Assembly (NCBI RefSeq): GCF_022698145.1 | Contig: NZ_JALDAX010000005.1 | Coordinates: 434,001 to 498,000 of the forward strand | Reading direction: 5' to 3' | From: Streptomyces spinosisporus | GTDB taxonomy: Bacteria > Actinomycetota > Actinomycetes > Streptomycetales > Streptomycetaceae | Length of the DNA: 64,000 bases | Part shown: piece by piece, positions 18,412 through 25,328 of the stretch | How positions within the stretch are numbered: the first letter of the stretch is position 1 | How the letters are laid out: every line of letters starts with the position of its first letter | Position numbers and translations under genes: made by a program | The notes under the pieces: generated by a model | Told to the model about the DNA's origin: nothing | Databases searched by the model: none | Seen by the model: the letters and a program-made list of their open reading frames with translations, nothing else

Positions 18412-18538
18412 GTGAAGTGGTCCCTCCAGGACTGGGGGTGATTCCTTCGGACCGCGCCCGCGCCCGCGACGGACGGCACGCCTGCCTCGTGGTTCCTTGC
18501 CCCACCCGGCCTGCGGGCCTCACCGACCCGGTCCTTCT

Positions 18539-18601
18539 TTGTCACTCTCACCTTCAGAGTGCTAACGCCAATGATTAGCACTCGCCCCATGAGAGTGCAA
18601 G
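18539..18601 (-). promoter_or_regulatory. Two CIRCE (HrcA) operators upstream of groEL
   Basis: Read on the minus strand: CTTGCACTC-N9-GAGTGCTAA (18601-18575) and TTAGCACTC-N9-GAGTGACAA (18565-18539). Each is a 9-9-9 CIRCE element with two mismatches between arms. The gap between them is again nine bases, so four half-sites are evenly spaced by 18 bases. Confidence 0.85.
18572..18600 (-). promoter_or_regulatory. groEL promoter overlapped by CIRCE
   Basis: On the minus strand TTGCAC (18600-18595) and TAATCA (18577-18572) are separated by 17 bases. Both hexamers lie within the first CIRCE element, so HrcA binding would block polymerase directly. The leader to the ATG is about 155 bases. Confidence 0.65.
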
Positions 18602-18719
18602 GTGCGCCCGCGGAGCGGGCTCGTTGAGGGGTGGTGGTCGGGCGACGGGCGGGCGCAAGCGGCTCTCAGAGGTCAGGGCCCGCAGGCGGGCACCGCCACG
18701 GCACGGACCCCCGACATGC

Positions 18720-18753
18720 CGAAGGGCCCGCACCCCAGGGCGCGGACCCTTCG
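18720..18753. terminator. Terminator of the cold-shock gene
   Basis: CGAAGGG-C-CCGC (18720-18731) pairs with GCGG-A-CCCTTCG (to 18753), an 11-bp stem with one mismatch, about 45 bases after the cold-shock stop on the minus strand. The rest of 18602-18719 holds no gene. Confidence 0.7.
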
Positions 18754-18798
18754 ATCAAAGAACGGAAGAACGTCGCTGCGATTGACCCGGCGCGTGCT

Positions 18799-19005
18799 TC
18801 AGCCGGCCGCCAGTCGGACCATGTCCGCCTGCGGCCCCTTCTGGCCCTGCGAGATCTCGAAATCGACCCGCTGACCCTCTTCCAGGGTGCGGTATCCGTC
18901 CATCTGAATCGCGCTGTAGTGGACGAAAACATCCGCACCACCGTCGACCGCGATGAAGCCGTACCCCTTCTCCGCGTTGAACCACTTGACGGTGCCCTGA
19001 GCCAT
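18799..19005 (-). CDS. Cold-shock domain protein
   Basis: 68 residues: MAQGTVKWFNAEKGYGFI carries the first RNA-binding motif (KWFNAEKGYGFI) and DVFVHYSAIQ the second. EEGQRVDFEISQGQKGPQA completes the CspA-type beta barrel. It binds single-stranded nucleic acid and acts as an RNA chaperone. GGGGAG lies six bases before the ATG. An in-frame ATG further upstream (19035) is less likely because MAQGTVKWF is the usual N-terminus. The mRNA leader is predicted to be about 100 bases, as is common for cold-shock genes. Confidence 0.96.
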   Translation of the reverse strand: MAQGTVKWFNAEKGYGFIAVDGGADVFVHYSAIQMDGYRTLEEGQRVDFEISQGQKGPQADMVRLAAG

Positions 19006-19115
19006 GCCTAACTCCCCTATTACTGGCCCTTGCACGGATCCACACTTCGCGGATCCGGGTCAGACCTCACCCCCCACGGTTGGGGGCGTGCGCCGGAACG
19101 CGTCGACCGCGGCTG

Positions 19116-19143
19116 AATGTATCTGCCCAACTGCCGTCTGCAA
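19116..19143 (-). promoter_or_regulatory. Candidate cold-shock gene promoter
   Basis: On the minus strand TTGCAG (19143-19138) and TACATT (19121-19116) with a 16-base spacer. The resulting leader of about 100 bases contains a CCCCC...GGGGG hairpin at about 19072-19087. The rest of 19144-19352 holds clustered AATTC inverted segments (19161-19207) but no gene. Confidence 0.5.
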
Positions 19144-19352
19144 CAGGTCAATCGGACGAGAATTCCGGGCACGACCGGTCGGGAATTTACTGAGAATTCC
19201 CCCGAATTCAGGGCAAGTCGGGCCCCATAAAAGGAGCATAAGACGCAAAAAACCTGCACACTTTGGCCGCTTCTCGTTGCCCGAGAAGCCAGAACTCGTA
19301 TGCATTCGGCGAGCAGATCCGGGCCGGTTCCCCAACTGTACCGTGCTCAACC

Positions 19353-19399
19353 ATGCAGAATTGCCCCCTCCGCTTCTCTCACGGAGGGGGCAATTGCAT
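19353..19399 (-). terminator. Strong terminator after the sulfur-carrier gene
   Basis: AATTGCCCCCTCCG (19359-19372) pairs perfectly with CGGAGGGGGCAATT (19382-19395) around a 9-base loop, and flanking ATGC/GCAT extends the stem. It lies about 60 bases after the stop of the minus-strand ThiS/MoaD gene and ends the SAM-regulated transcript. Confidence 0.85.
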
Positions 19400-19456
19400 G
19401 AACTCTTCGTGACCGACGTTACCCACGGTAATAATCGGGGCGTTCGACCTGTTCCG

Positions 19457-19732
19457 TCAGCCGCCGGCGACGGCCGGGATGATCGAGACACCCGCACCGT
19501 CCGGGGTCGCCGTCTCCAGGCCCTGCTCGAAGCGCACGTCGTCGTCGTTCACATACACGTTCACGAAGCGCCGCAGCTTGCCCTGATCGTCCAGCACACG
19601 GGCAGCGATCCCCGCATGGTTCTTCTCCAGATCGGCGATGACCTCGGCCAGGGTCGCCCCTTCAGCAGCCACCTCGGCCTGCCCGCCGGTGTAGGTACGC
19701 AGGATGGTAGGGATACGAACGCTAACGCTCAC
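19457..19732 (-). CDS. ThiS/MoaD-type sulfur carrier protein, probable MetO-like partner of the upstream PLP enzyme
   Basis: 91 residues, GTG start with GGAGG six bases upstream. Ubiquitin-like beta-grasp fold: MSVSVRIPTILRTYTGG, then ADLEKNHAGIAARVL, FVNVYVNDDDVRFEQGL, and a C-terminal IIPAVAGG. The free Gly-Gly end is the site that is adenylated and turned into a thiocarboxylate in ThiS, MoaD and CysO. It follows the threonine-synthase homologue on the same strand (117 bases), behind a SAM-I riboswitch, and ends at a strong terminator. That context points to sulfur donation for homocysteine formation rather than thiamine or molybdopterin. The family is certain; the methionine role is inference, though I recall a recent Streptomyces report of such a carrier. 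Confidence 0.88.
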   Translation of the reverse strand: MSVSVRIPTILRTYTGGQAEVAAEGATLAEVIADLEKNHAGIAARVLDDQGKLRRFVNVYVNDDDVRFEQGLETATPDGAGVSIIPAVAGG

Positions 19733-19756
19733 GATGAACCTCCGGTCAGGTGTGTG

Positions 19757-19832
19757 CCCCTCAGGGGCGCGGGGCTGTGTTGGATTTGCGGCTACCGCCG
19801 CGCGGGCGCGACCAGCCCCCACCGGCCCGCAG
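19757..19832. repeat. Interspersed Streptomyces repeat (long form)
   Basis: CCCCTCAGGGGCGCGGGGCT..., a GC-rich hairpin GCGGCTACCGCCGC, then GGGCGCGACCAGCCCCC and CCCGCAG. From memory, this modular sequence is scattered in intergenic regions of many Streptomyces genomes. A shorter relative lies at 27651-27698. Here it sits between the PLP enzyme gene and its sulfur carrier. Confidence 0.6.
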
Positions 19833-19849
19833 ACGAGAGACGAGCCGCT

Positions 19850-21136
19850 TTACGCCAGCCCAGCCTCACGGAACGACTCAAGATTGGGGCGAATGGTCGC
19901 CGTCAACCCAGTCCCGGCAACCGCGTCAAGCGTCTTCAACCCATCCCCGGTGTTGAGCACCACAGTGGTCAGGCTCGGATCAAGCACCCCGTTCTCAAGC
20001 AGCTTCTTCGTCACGCCGACGGTCACACCCCCCGCCGTCTCGGCAAAGATCCCCTCGGTCCGCGCGAGCAACTTGATCGCATCCACGACCTGCTCGTCGT
20101 TCACGTCCTCCACCGCACCCCCGGTGCGCCGGGCGATGTCCAGCACATACGGCCCGTCCGCCGGGTTCCCGATCGCCAGCGACTTCGCGATGGTGTTCGG
20201 CTTCTGCGGCCGGACGACGTCGTGCCCCGCCTTGTACGCGACGGAGACCGGGCTGCACCCCTCGGCCTGGGCGCCGAAGATCTTGTACGGCTTGTCCTCG
20301 ACGAGCCCGATCTTGATCAGCTCCTGCAGCCCCTTGTCGATCTTCGTGAGCTGCGAGCCCGAGGCGATCGGGATGACCAGCTGGTCGGGCAGCTTCCAGC
20401 CGAGCTGCTCGCAGATCTCGTACGCCAGCGTCTTGGACCCCTCGGCGTAGTACGGCCGCAGGTTGACGTTGACGAAGCCCCAGCCCTCGCCGGCCGGGTC
20501 GCCGATCAGCTCGGAGCAGAAGCGGTTCACGTCGTCGTAGTTGCCCTCGATGCCGACGAGTTCGCCGCCGTAGATCGCGGCCATGACGACCTTGCCCTGC
20601 TCCAGGTCGTGCGGGATGAACACGCAGGAGCGGAAGCCGGCGCGGGCCGCGGCGGCGCCCACCGCGCCGGCGAGGTTGCCGGTGGAGGAGCACGAGAGGG
20701 TGGTGAAGCCGAAGACGCGCGCCGCCTCCAGGGCCTGCGCGACGACGCGGTCCTTGAAGGAGTGCGTCGGGTTGCCGGAGTCGTCCTTGACGTACAGACC
20801 GCCGGTCACGCCCAGCTCGCGGGCGAGGTTGTCGGCCTTGACGAGCTTGGTCCAGCCGGGGTTGATGTTCGGCTTGTCCGCCACGTCGGCGGGGACCGGC
20901 AGCAGGGGTGCGTAGCGCCAGATGTTCGCGGGGCCCGCCTCGATGCGCTTGCGCAGGTCCTCGGGCTCGTAGGCGGAGAAGTCGTAGGCGATCTCGAGCG
21001 GGCCGAAACACTCCTCGCACGCGAAGACCGGTCCGAGCGGTACGCGGTGCCCGCACTCGCGGCAGCTCAGGGCGGCGGCGGAGCCGAGGTCGACGGTCGT
21101 GGAGTCGGTGGTGCTTGCAGCAGTCTGCACAGCCAT
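19850..21136 (-). CDS. Threonine synthase-like PLP enzyme, probable O-phosphohomoserine-dependent homocysteine synthase (MetM-type)
   Basis: 428 residues with a threonine-synthase fold. An N-terminal zinc ribbon (Cys25, Cys28, Cys40, Cys43) is followed by DDSGNPTHSFKDR, whose Lys128 should bind PLP, then the glycine loop SCSSTGNLAGAVGAAAARAG and VLNTGDGLKTLDAVAG. Classical threonine synthase converts O-phosphohomoserine to threonine. Here the gene is outside any hom-thrB cluster, is led by a SAM-I riboswitch and is followed by a ThiS/MoaD sulfur carrier. The likelier reaction is replacement of the phosphate of O-phosphohomoserine by carrier-bound sulfide, giving homocysteine. Start is ATG 21136; an in-frame ATG at 21169 lies inside the riboswitch P4 arm and is excluded. 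Plain threonine synthase remains possible. Confidence 0.85.
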   Translation of the reverse strand: MAVQTAASTTDSTTVDLGSAAALSCRECGHRVPLGPVFACEECFGPLEIAYDFSAYEPEDLRKRIEAGPANIWRYAPLLPVPADVADKPNINPGWTKLVKADNLARELGVTGGLYVKDDSGNPTHSFKDRVVAQALEAARVFGFTTLSCSSTGNLAGAVGAAAARAGFRSCVFIPHDLEQGKVVMAAIYGGELVGIEGNYDDVNRFCSELIGDPAGEGWGFVNVNLRPYYAEGSKTLAYEICEQLGWKLPDQLVIPIASGSQLTKIDKGLQELIKIGLVEDKPYKIFGAQAEGCSPVSVAYKAGHDVVRPQKPNTIAKSLAIGNPADGPYVLDIARRTGGAVEDVNDEQVVDAIKLLARTEGIFAETAGGVTVGVTKKLLENGVLDPSLTTVVLNTGDGLKTLDAVAGTGLTATIRPNLESFREAGLA

Positions 21137-21155
21137 GGAGGCGAGGCCCTTTCTC

Positions 21156-21307
21156 CTCATCTTCCTCACGACGCATCTCGCCGTGAGACGGATTTGGCAC
21201 CTTCCCTAGCCGGGGAGCCTCGCGGATGATCAGCACTGATCGACGAGTACCGGCTGGAGGGTTGCCGGGGCTTCAACGGGCCGTTTCCCTCTGCCCCTCT
21301 GGATGAG
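21156..21307 (-). ncRNA. SAM-I riboswitch (S-box leader)
   Basis: Minus strand, in order: P1 left CTCATCC (21307-21301); AGAGGGGCAGAGGGA; GGCCCGTTGAAGCCCCGGC; AACCCTCC; a variable P3; GGAAGGTGCCAAATCC (J3/4); the P4 hairpin CTCACGGCG/CGTCGTGAG; and P1 right GATGAG (21161-21156). All are SAM-I consensus blocks. The stretch right after P1, GAGAAAGGG, is the likely ribosome site of the PLP enzyme gene, so SAM binding could hide it. High SAM should switch the downstream genes off. Confidence 0.93.
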
Positions 21308-21438
21308 CTGTATTCGATTGTGATCGCGGCGACCCCGGACATGGGATGGTCATCCGCGTTGTTCAAGACTGTAACCGACGGCCCCGACAGTTGAGAGAGC
21401 CGTCCGTAACGCGAGACAACCGTGAGGAGCCGTCGACC

Positions 21439-22383
21439 GTGCTGGAAGAAGTCGAGCGCTGGCTGCACACCCGCTCCTGGTCCGCTGCCGACCGCCCGCT
21501 CCACCGGATCCTGGCCGCCAAGCAGCGTACGGGTCAGTCGGTCTCCGTCGTCCTGCCCGCGCTCGACGAGGAGGAGACGGTCGGCGACATCGTCGCGGCC
21601 GTCCGCCGCGACCTCATGGAGCAGGTTCCGCTGGTCGACGAGATCGTCGTCGTCGACTCGGGCTCCACCGACGGCACCTCGAAGGTGGCCGCCGAGGCGG
21701 GCGCGCGAGTGGTGCACCGGGACACGATCCTGCCGCGCATCCCGGCCGTGCCCGGCAAGGGCGAGGTGCTGTGGCGCTCGCTGCTCGTGACATCCGGCGA
21801 CATCGTCTGCTTCGTCGACGCGGACCTGAAGGAGTTCTCCTCCGGCTTCGTCTCCGGGATCGTCGGTCCGCTGCTCACCGACCCCGGGATCGACCTGGTC
21901 AAGGGCATGTACGACCGCCCGCTCGGCGGGGCGGCGGGGCAGGGCGGCCGGGTCACCGAGCTGATGGCGCGCCCGCTGCTGAACATGCACTGGCCGCAGC
22001 TGGCCGGCTTCGTGCAGCCGCTCGGCGGTGAGTACGCGGCCCGCCGCGGCCTGCTGGAACAGCTGCCCTTCCCGGTCGGCTACGGCGTCGAGCTGGGCAT
22101 GCTGGTCGACGCCCTGCACCTGGTGGGCCTCGGCGGGCTCGCCCAGGTGGACGTCGGCGTGCGCAAGCACCGCCACCAGGACGGACAGGCGCTGGGCCGG
22201 ATGGCCGCCGCGATCTACCGCACGGCGCAGCTGAGGCTGGCCCGCGGACATCTCGTACGGCCGTCGCTGACCCAGTTCGAGCGGGGCGAGGACGGCTTCG
22301 AGCCGCGCACCTACGCGGTGGACACCGAGGAACGGCCGCCCATGGCGGAGATCGCCGAGTACGCCGAGCGCAAGGTCGCCTGA
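21439..22383 (+). CDS. gpgS: Glucosyl-3-phosphoglycerate synthase
   Basis: 314 residues, GTG start with GAGGAG upstream. A GT-A/GT81-type glycosyltransferase: SVSVVLPALDEEETVGDIV at about 32-50, IVVVDSGSTDGT, the metal-binding DAD motif in CFVDADLKEFSSGF, VKGMYDRP, and GGEYAARRGLLEQLPF. It transfers glucose from an NDP-glucose to 3-phosphoglycerate, giving the precursor of glucosylglycerate (and of methylglucose lipopolysaccharide in mycobacteria). It is divergent from the SAM-regulated unit and lies upstream of otsA, placing two compatible-solute genes together. Confidence 0.9.
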   Translation: MLEEVERWLHTRSWSAADRPLHRILAAKQRTGQSVSVVLPALDEEETVGDIVAAVRRDLMEQVPLVDEIVVVDSGSTDGTSKVAAEAGARVVHRDTILPRIPAVPGKGEVLWRSLLVTSGDIVCFVDADLKEFSSGFVSGIVGPLLTDPGIDLVKGMYDRPLGGAAGQGGRVTELMARPLLNMHWPQLAGFVQPLGGEYAARRGLLEQLPFPVGYGVELGMLVDALHLVGLGGLAQVDVGVRKHRHQDGQALGRMAAAIYRTAQLRLARGHLVRPSLTQFERGEDGFEPRTYAVDTEERPPMAEIAEYAERKVA

Positions 22384-22477
22384 GCATCGCCCGAGCGCGG
22401 CGACGCGCCGTATACGGCCCACCCACGAGGGGCCACCAAACGTTTGAGCGTTTCCGGGTCGGGCTAGGTTGAGGCTT

Positions 22478-23878
22478 ATGGCTTCCACGCACGGCGCTGC
22501 TCATCAGGTGCTGGTCGCGTCCAATCGCGGACCGGTCTCGTACGAGGTGCAGGACGACGGCTCGCTGGCCGCCAAGCGCGGCGGCGGGGGGCTGGTCTCC
22601 GGCCTGTCCGCGATCGGGCCGGACGCGGGTGCGCTGTGGGTGTGCTCGGCGCTGTCCGACGGCGACCGGGAGGCGGTGCGGCGCGGGATCGGCGAGGACG
22701 GCGTGCGGATGCTGGACATCCCGGCCGACGTGCACGCGGACGCCTACAACGGCATCGCGAACTCGGTGCTGTGGTTCGTCCACCACCTGCTGTACCAGAC
22801 CCCGCTGGAGCCAGTCTTCGACGCGGAGTTCCGGCGGCAGTGGGCGTCGTACGAGACCTACAACCGGGCCTTCGCCGAGGCGCTCGCCGAGGAGGCGGGG
22901 CCGGGCGCGGCCGTGCTGGTGCAGGACTACCACCTCTGCCTGGTGCCGGGGATGCTCCGCGAGCTGCGCCCCGACCTGAGGATCGGGCACTTCTCGCACA
23001 CGCCGTGGGCACCCGCCGAGTACTTCCGGCTGCTGCCCGACGACATCGCGCAGCAGGTGCTGCGCGGGATGCTGGGCGCCGACCGCCTCGGCTTCCTCAC
23101 CCGGCGCTGGGCGGACGCCTTCACGGCCTGCTGTACGGCGTTCGTGGACGGTCTCGGGGGCACCGAGGTCGGGGTGCACGGGCTCGGTGCGGACGCGGAC
23201 TTCCTGCGCGAGCGGGCGCACCGGGACGACGTGACGGAGCGGATGGCGGCGCTGCGGGACGAGATCGGGGAGGGCCGGCGCACCATCGTGCGGGTCGACC
23301 GCACCGAGCTGTCGAAGAACATCGTGCGCGGGCTGCTGGCGTACCGTCAGCTGCTCGACTCCCGCCCCGAGTGGCGCGAACGCGTCGTGCACGTGGCCTT
23401 CGCCTACCCCTCCCGGCAGGACCTCGCCGTCTACCGGGACTACACGGCCGAGGTGCAGCGGCTCGCGGACGAGATCAACTCCTCTTACGGCACCCCGGGT
23501 TGGACCCCGGTCGTGCTGCACGTCAAGGACGACTTCGCCCGCTCGCTCGCCGCCTACCGCCTCGCCGACGTGGCCCTCGTCAACCCGATCCGGGACGGCA
23601 TGAACCTCGTCGCCAAGGAGGTACCCGTCGTCTCCGACGACGGCTGCGCCCTGGTCCTCTCCCGCGAGGCAGGCGCCCACGCGGAACTGGCCGAGGACGC
23701 GATCACGGTCAACCCGTACGACATCACGGAAACCGCGAACGCCCTCCACGAGGCCCTGACCATGCCCGCAGCCGAACGAGCAGAACGCACCAAGCGCCTG
23801 GCAGCAGCAGCAACGGCCCTCCCGCCCGCGCAATGGTTCCTGGACCAGCTGAACGCCCTGACCAACCAGGCCGGTTGA
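22478..23878 (+). CDS. otsA: Trehalose-6-phosphate synthase
   Basis: 466 residues, GT20 family. QVLVASNRGPVSYEV near 10-24, GGGGLVSGL near 37-45, VQDYHLCLVPGMLRELRP near 148-165, GHFSHTPWAPAEYFRLLP, DRTELSKNIVRGLLAYRQLL and DGMNLVAKE are all present. The enzyme joins UDP- or GDP-glucose to glucose 6-phosphate. Its partner phosphatase OtsB is encoded 285 bases downstream in the opposite orientation. Start ATG 22478; a TTG three codons upstream is in frame but has no better ribosome site. Trehalose is a spore and stress carbohydrate in Streptomyces. Confidence 0.95.
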   Translation: MASTHGAAHQVLVASNRGPVSYEVQDDGSLAAKRGGGGLVSGLSAIGPDAGALWVCSALSDGDREAVRRGIGEDGVRMLDIPADVHADAYNGIANSVLWFVHHLLYQTPLEPVFDAEFRRQWASYETYNRAFAEALAEEAGPGAAVLVQDYHLCLVPGMLRELRPDLRIGHFSHTPWAPAEYFRLLPDDIAQQVLRGMLGADRLGFLTRRWADAFTACCTAFVDGLGGTEVGVHGLGADADFLRERAHRDDVTERMAALRDEIGEGRRTIVRVDRTELSKNIVRGLLAYRQLLDSRPEWRERVVHVAFAYPSRQDLAVYRDYTAEVQRLADEINSSYGTPGWTPVVLHVKDDFARSLAAYRLADVALVNPIRDGMNLVAKEVPVVSDDGCALVLSREAGAHAELAEDAITVNPYDITETANALHEALTMPAAERAERTKRLAAAATALPPAQWFLDQLNALTNQAG

Positions 23879-24101
23879 ACCGCCGGCCTACGAAGCGGCA
23901 CCCGCGCAGCGGCCGGACGACACCCACGGGCCCGACCACCACGACCGGGACGCCGTCGCCGCGCAGCCAGGCGACGCAGACGACCGCGCTGCCGCCACGC
24001 GGCGCTTCCTGCTCCGGCCGGAAGCGCACACCAGCCGGCCCACCTGAGCCGCGGCCCGCGCGGCGGCCGGACGACTCCTGCGGGGCCGCACGCTCCAGCA
24101 A
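23724..24101 (-). CDS. Possible small gene between otsA and otsB
   Basis: TTG start at 24101 with GAGG eight bases upstream. The predicted protein begins MLERAAPQESSGRRAG and contains SAVVCVAWLRGDGVPVVVVGPVGVV, which looks protein-like. However, the last 150 bases overlap the otsA coding region on the other strand, and the C-terminal part is probably only its shadow. It could be the remnant of a longer gene, since the frame stays open upstream of the TTG without a start codon. Kept as a weak candidate. Confidence 0.3.
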   Translation of the reverse strand: MLERAAPQESSGRRAGRGSGGPAGVRFRPEQEAPRGGSAVVCVAWLRGDGVPVVVVGPVGVVRPLRGCRFVGRRFNRPGWSGRSAGPGTIARAGGPLLLLPGAWCVLLVRLRAWSGPRGGRSRFP

Positions 24102-24163
24102 CTCGGCGACCTCGCTCGTCGCCGCACACCAGCGGGCCCAGGCAGCGGTCGGCGCGGCGCCGG

Positions 24164-25033
24164 TCAGGCGAGTTGAGCCGCGAGGCCGCGTAGCAACGCC
24201 ACGACGCCCTCCGGGCCGTTCACCACCAGGTCCGCTCGGTCGCGTAGTTGCATGACCTCGTCGCTGCCGCTGCAGACCAGGAGGCCGGGGACGCCCTCGG
24301 TGCGGAGGGTGTCGACCGCGTCGAAGGCGGGGAGGTCGCCGAGGTCGTCGCCGGCGTAGAGGACGGCCGAGGCGCCGATCTCGTGGACGTAGGAGAGTAG
24401 GGCCACGCCCTTGTCCATGCCCGGTGGGCGGAGTTCCAGGACGAGGCGGCCGGGTTCGACGATCAGGCCGTGGCGGTGGGCGAGGTCGGTGAGGGGGGCG
24501 CGCAGCGCCTCGAAGGCGGCCTGGGGGTCTTGGGCGCGGCGGGTGTGGACCGCGACGGCGCGCCCCTTCTCCTCGATCCAGGTGCCCTGCCAGGCGCCGA
24601 CGCGGTCGAGGACGCCGGGCAGTTCGGCCCGGACGGCGGCGACGCCGGGATGCGGGGCGGGGGCGCTGACCTCACCGCTGACGGCGTCCCAGCGCTCGGC
24701 GCCGTAGTGCCCGAGGACGAGCAGGTGCTCCAGGCCCGGCACGCCCGCGAAGCCGCCATAGCGCACGGCGACCCCGGCCGGGCGGCCGGTGACCACCGCG
24801 ACGGAGGCGATCCGCGGGGCGAGCGCGGCGAGCGCCGGCACCGCTTCCGGGTGCGCGCGGGCCTGTTCGGGGTCCGCCACGATCGGGGCGAGGGTGCCGT
24901 CGAAGTCGAGGCCGACGACGGCTTTCCCGGGGTTCGCGAGGAGTGCGGCGAGTCCTTCGCGGCCCGCTTGTGTGGCAGGCGTCGGCAGGGGGTCCATGGA
25001 GTGCGTCGCGTCCGTATCCGTAGGGGTGCCCAT
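24164..25033 (-). CDS. otsB: Trehalose-6-phosphate phosphatase
   Basis: 289 residues of the HAD superfamily. The nucleophile motif is VVGLDFDGTLAPIVADPEQ near 39-57, VAVVTGRPAGVA near 78-89 is motif II, and VLYAGDDLGDLPAFDAV near 230-246 is motif IV. LVLGHYGAERWD and LELRPPGMDKGVAL match OtsB. It removes phosphate from trehalose 6-phosphate made by OtsA. It faces otsA across a short gap, and a DUF3263 gene lies 28 bases upstream. Confidence 0.94.
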   Translation of the reverse strand: MGTPTDTDATHSMDPLPTPATQAGREGLAALLANPGKAVVGLDFDGTLAPIVADPEQARAHPEAVPALAALAPRIASVAVVTGRPAGVAVRYGGFAGVPGLEHLLVLGHYGAERWDAVSGEVSAPAPHPGVAAVRAELPGVLDRVGAWQGTWIEEKGRAVAVHTRRAQDPQAAFEALRAPLTDLAHRHGLIVEPGRLVLELRPPGMDKGVALLSYVHEIGASAVLYAGDDLGDLPAFDAVDTLRTEGVPGLLVCSGSDEVMQLRDRADLVVNGPEGVVALLRGLAAQLA

Positions 25034-25061
25034 ACGGCGACCCTAACGGCGAGTGGCCCCC

Positions 25062-25295
25062 TCAGCGTTCCGCCTGGCGTTGTTCCCTCACCCGCCGCAG
25101 CCTGTTCACGGTCACCGGGTCGTGGGCGAGGGCCCTGGTGTCGTCCAGGAGGGCGTTGAGCAGCTGGTAGTAGCGGACCGGGGCGAGGCCCAGCTCCTCA
25201 CGTATGGCGCGCTCCTTCGCGCCCGGCCCCGGAAACCCCCTGCGCTCCAGGGCCAGGACGGCCCGCTCGCGCTCACCCAGCTGTTTTTGCTCCAT
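25062..25295 (-). CDS. DUF3263 protein
   Basis: 77 residues: MEQKQLGERERAVLALERRG, FPGPGAKERAIREELGL, VRYYQLLNALLDD, ending RVREQRQAER. This is the DUF3263 pattern, a small helix-turn-helix-like protein common in actinobacteria, with no known function. ATG 25295 is preferred because the ten residues encoded upstream (from 25325) are not family-like. It lies between otsB and the sugar-binding protein gene on the same strand. Confidence 0.88.
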   Translation of the reverse strand: MEQKQLGERERAVLALERRGFPGPGAKERAIREELGLAPVRYYQLLNALLDDTRALAHDPVTVNRLRRVREQRQAER

Positions 25296-25328
25296 GCCCC
25301 GCACGGTAGCCCCCGCCACCGACAACGC

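Noticed and set aside
19733..19849. CRISPR or riboswitch between the PLP enzyme and sulfur-carrier genes
   Set aside because: The structured sequence is a dispersed Streptomyces repeat, also seen at 27651, with no repeat-spacer order.
23881..24160. Several overlapping minus-strand frames between otsA and otsB (for example one starting at 24129)
   Set aside because: Frames are Arg/Gly-rich and read as high-GC noise. Only the frame starting at 24101 looks protein-like, and it is reported as weak.
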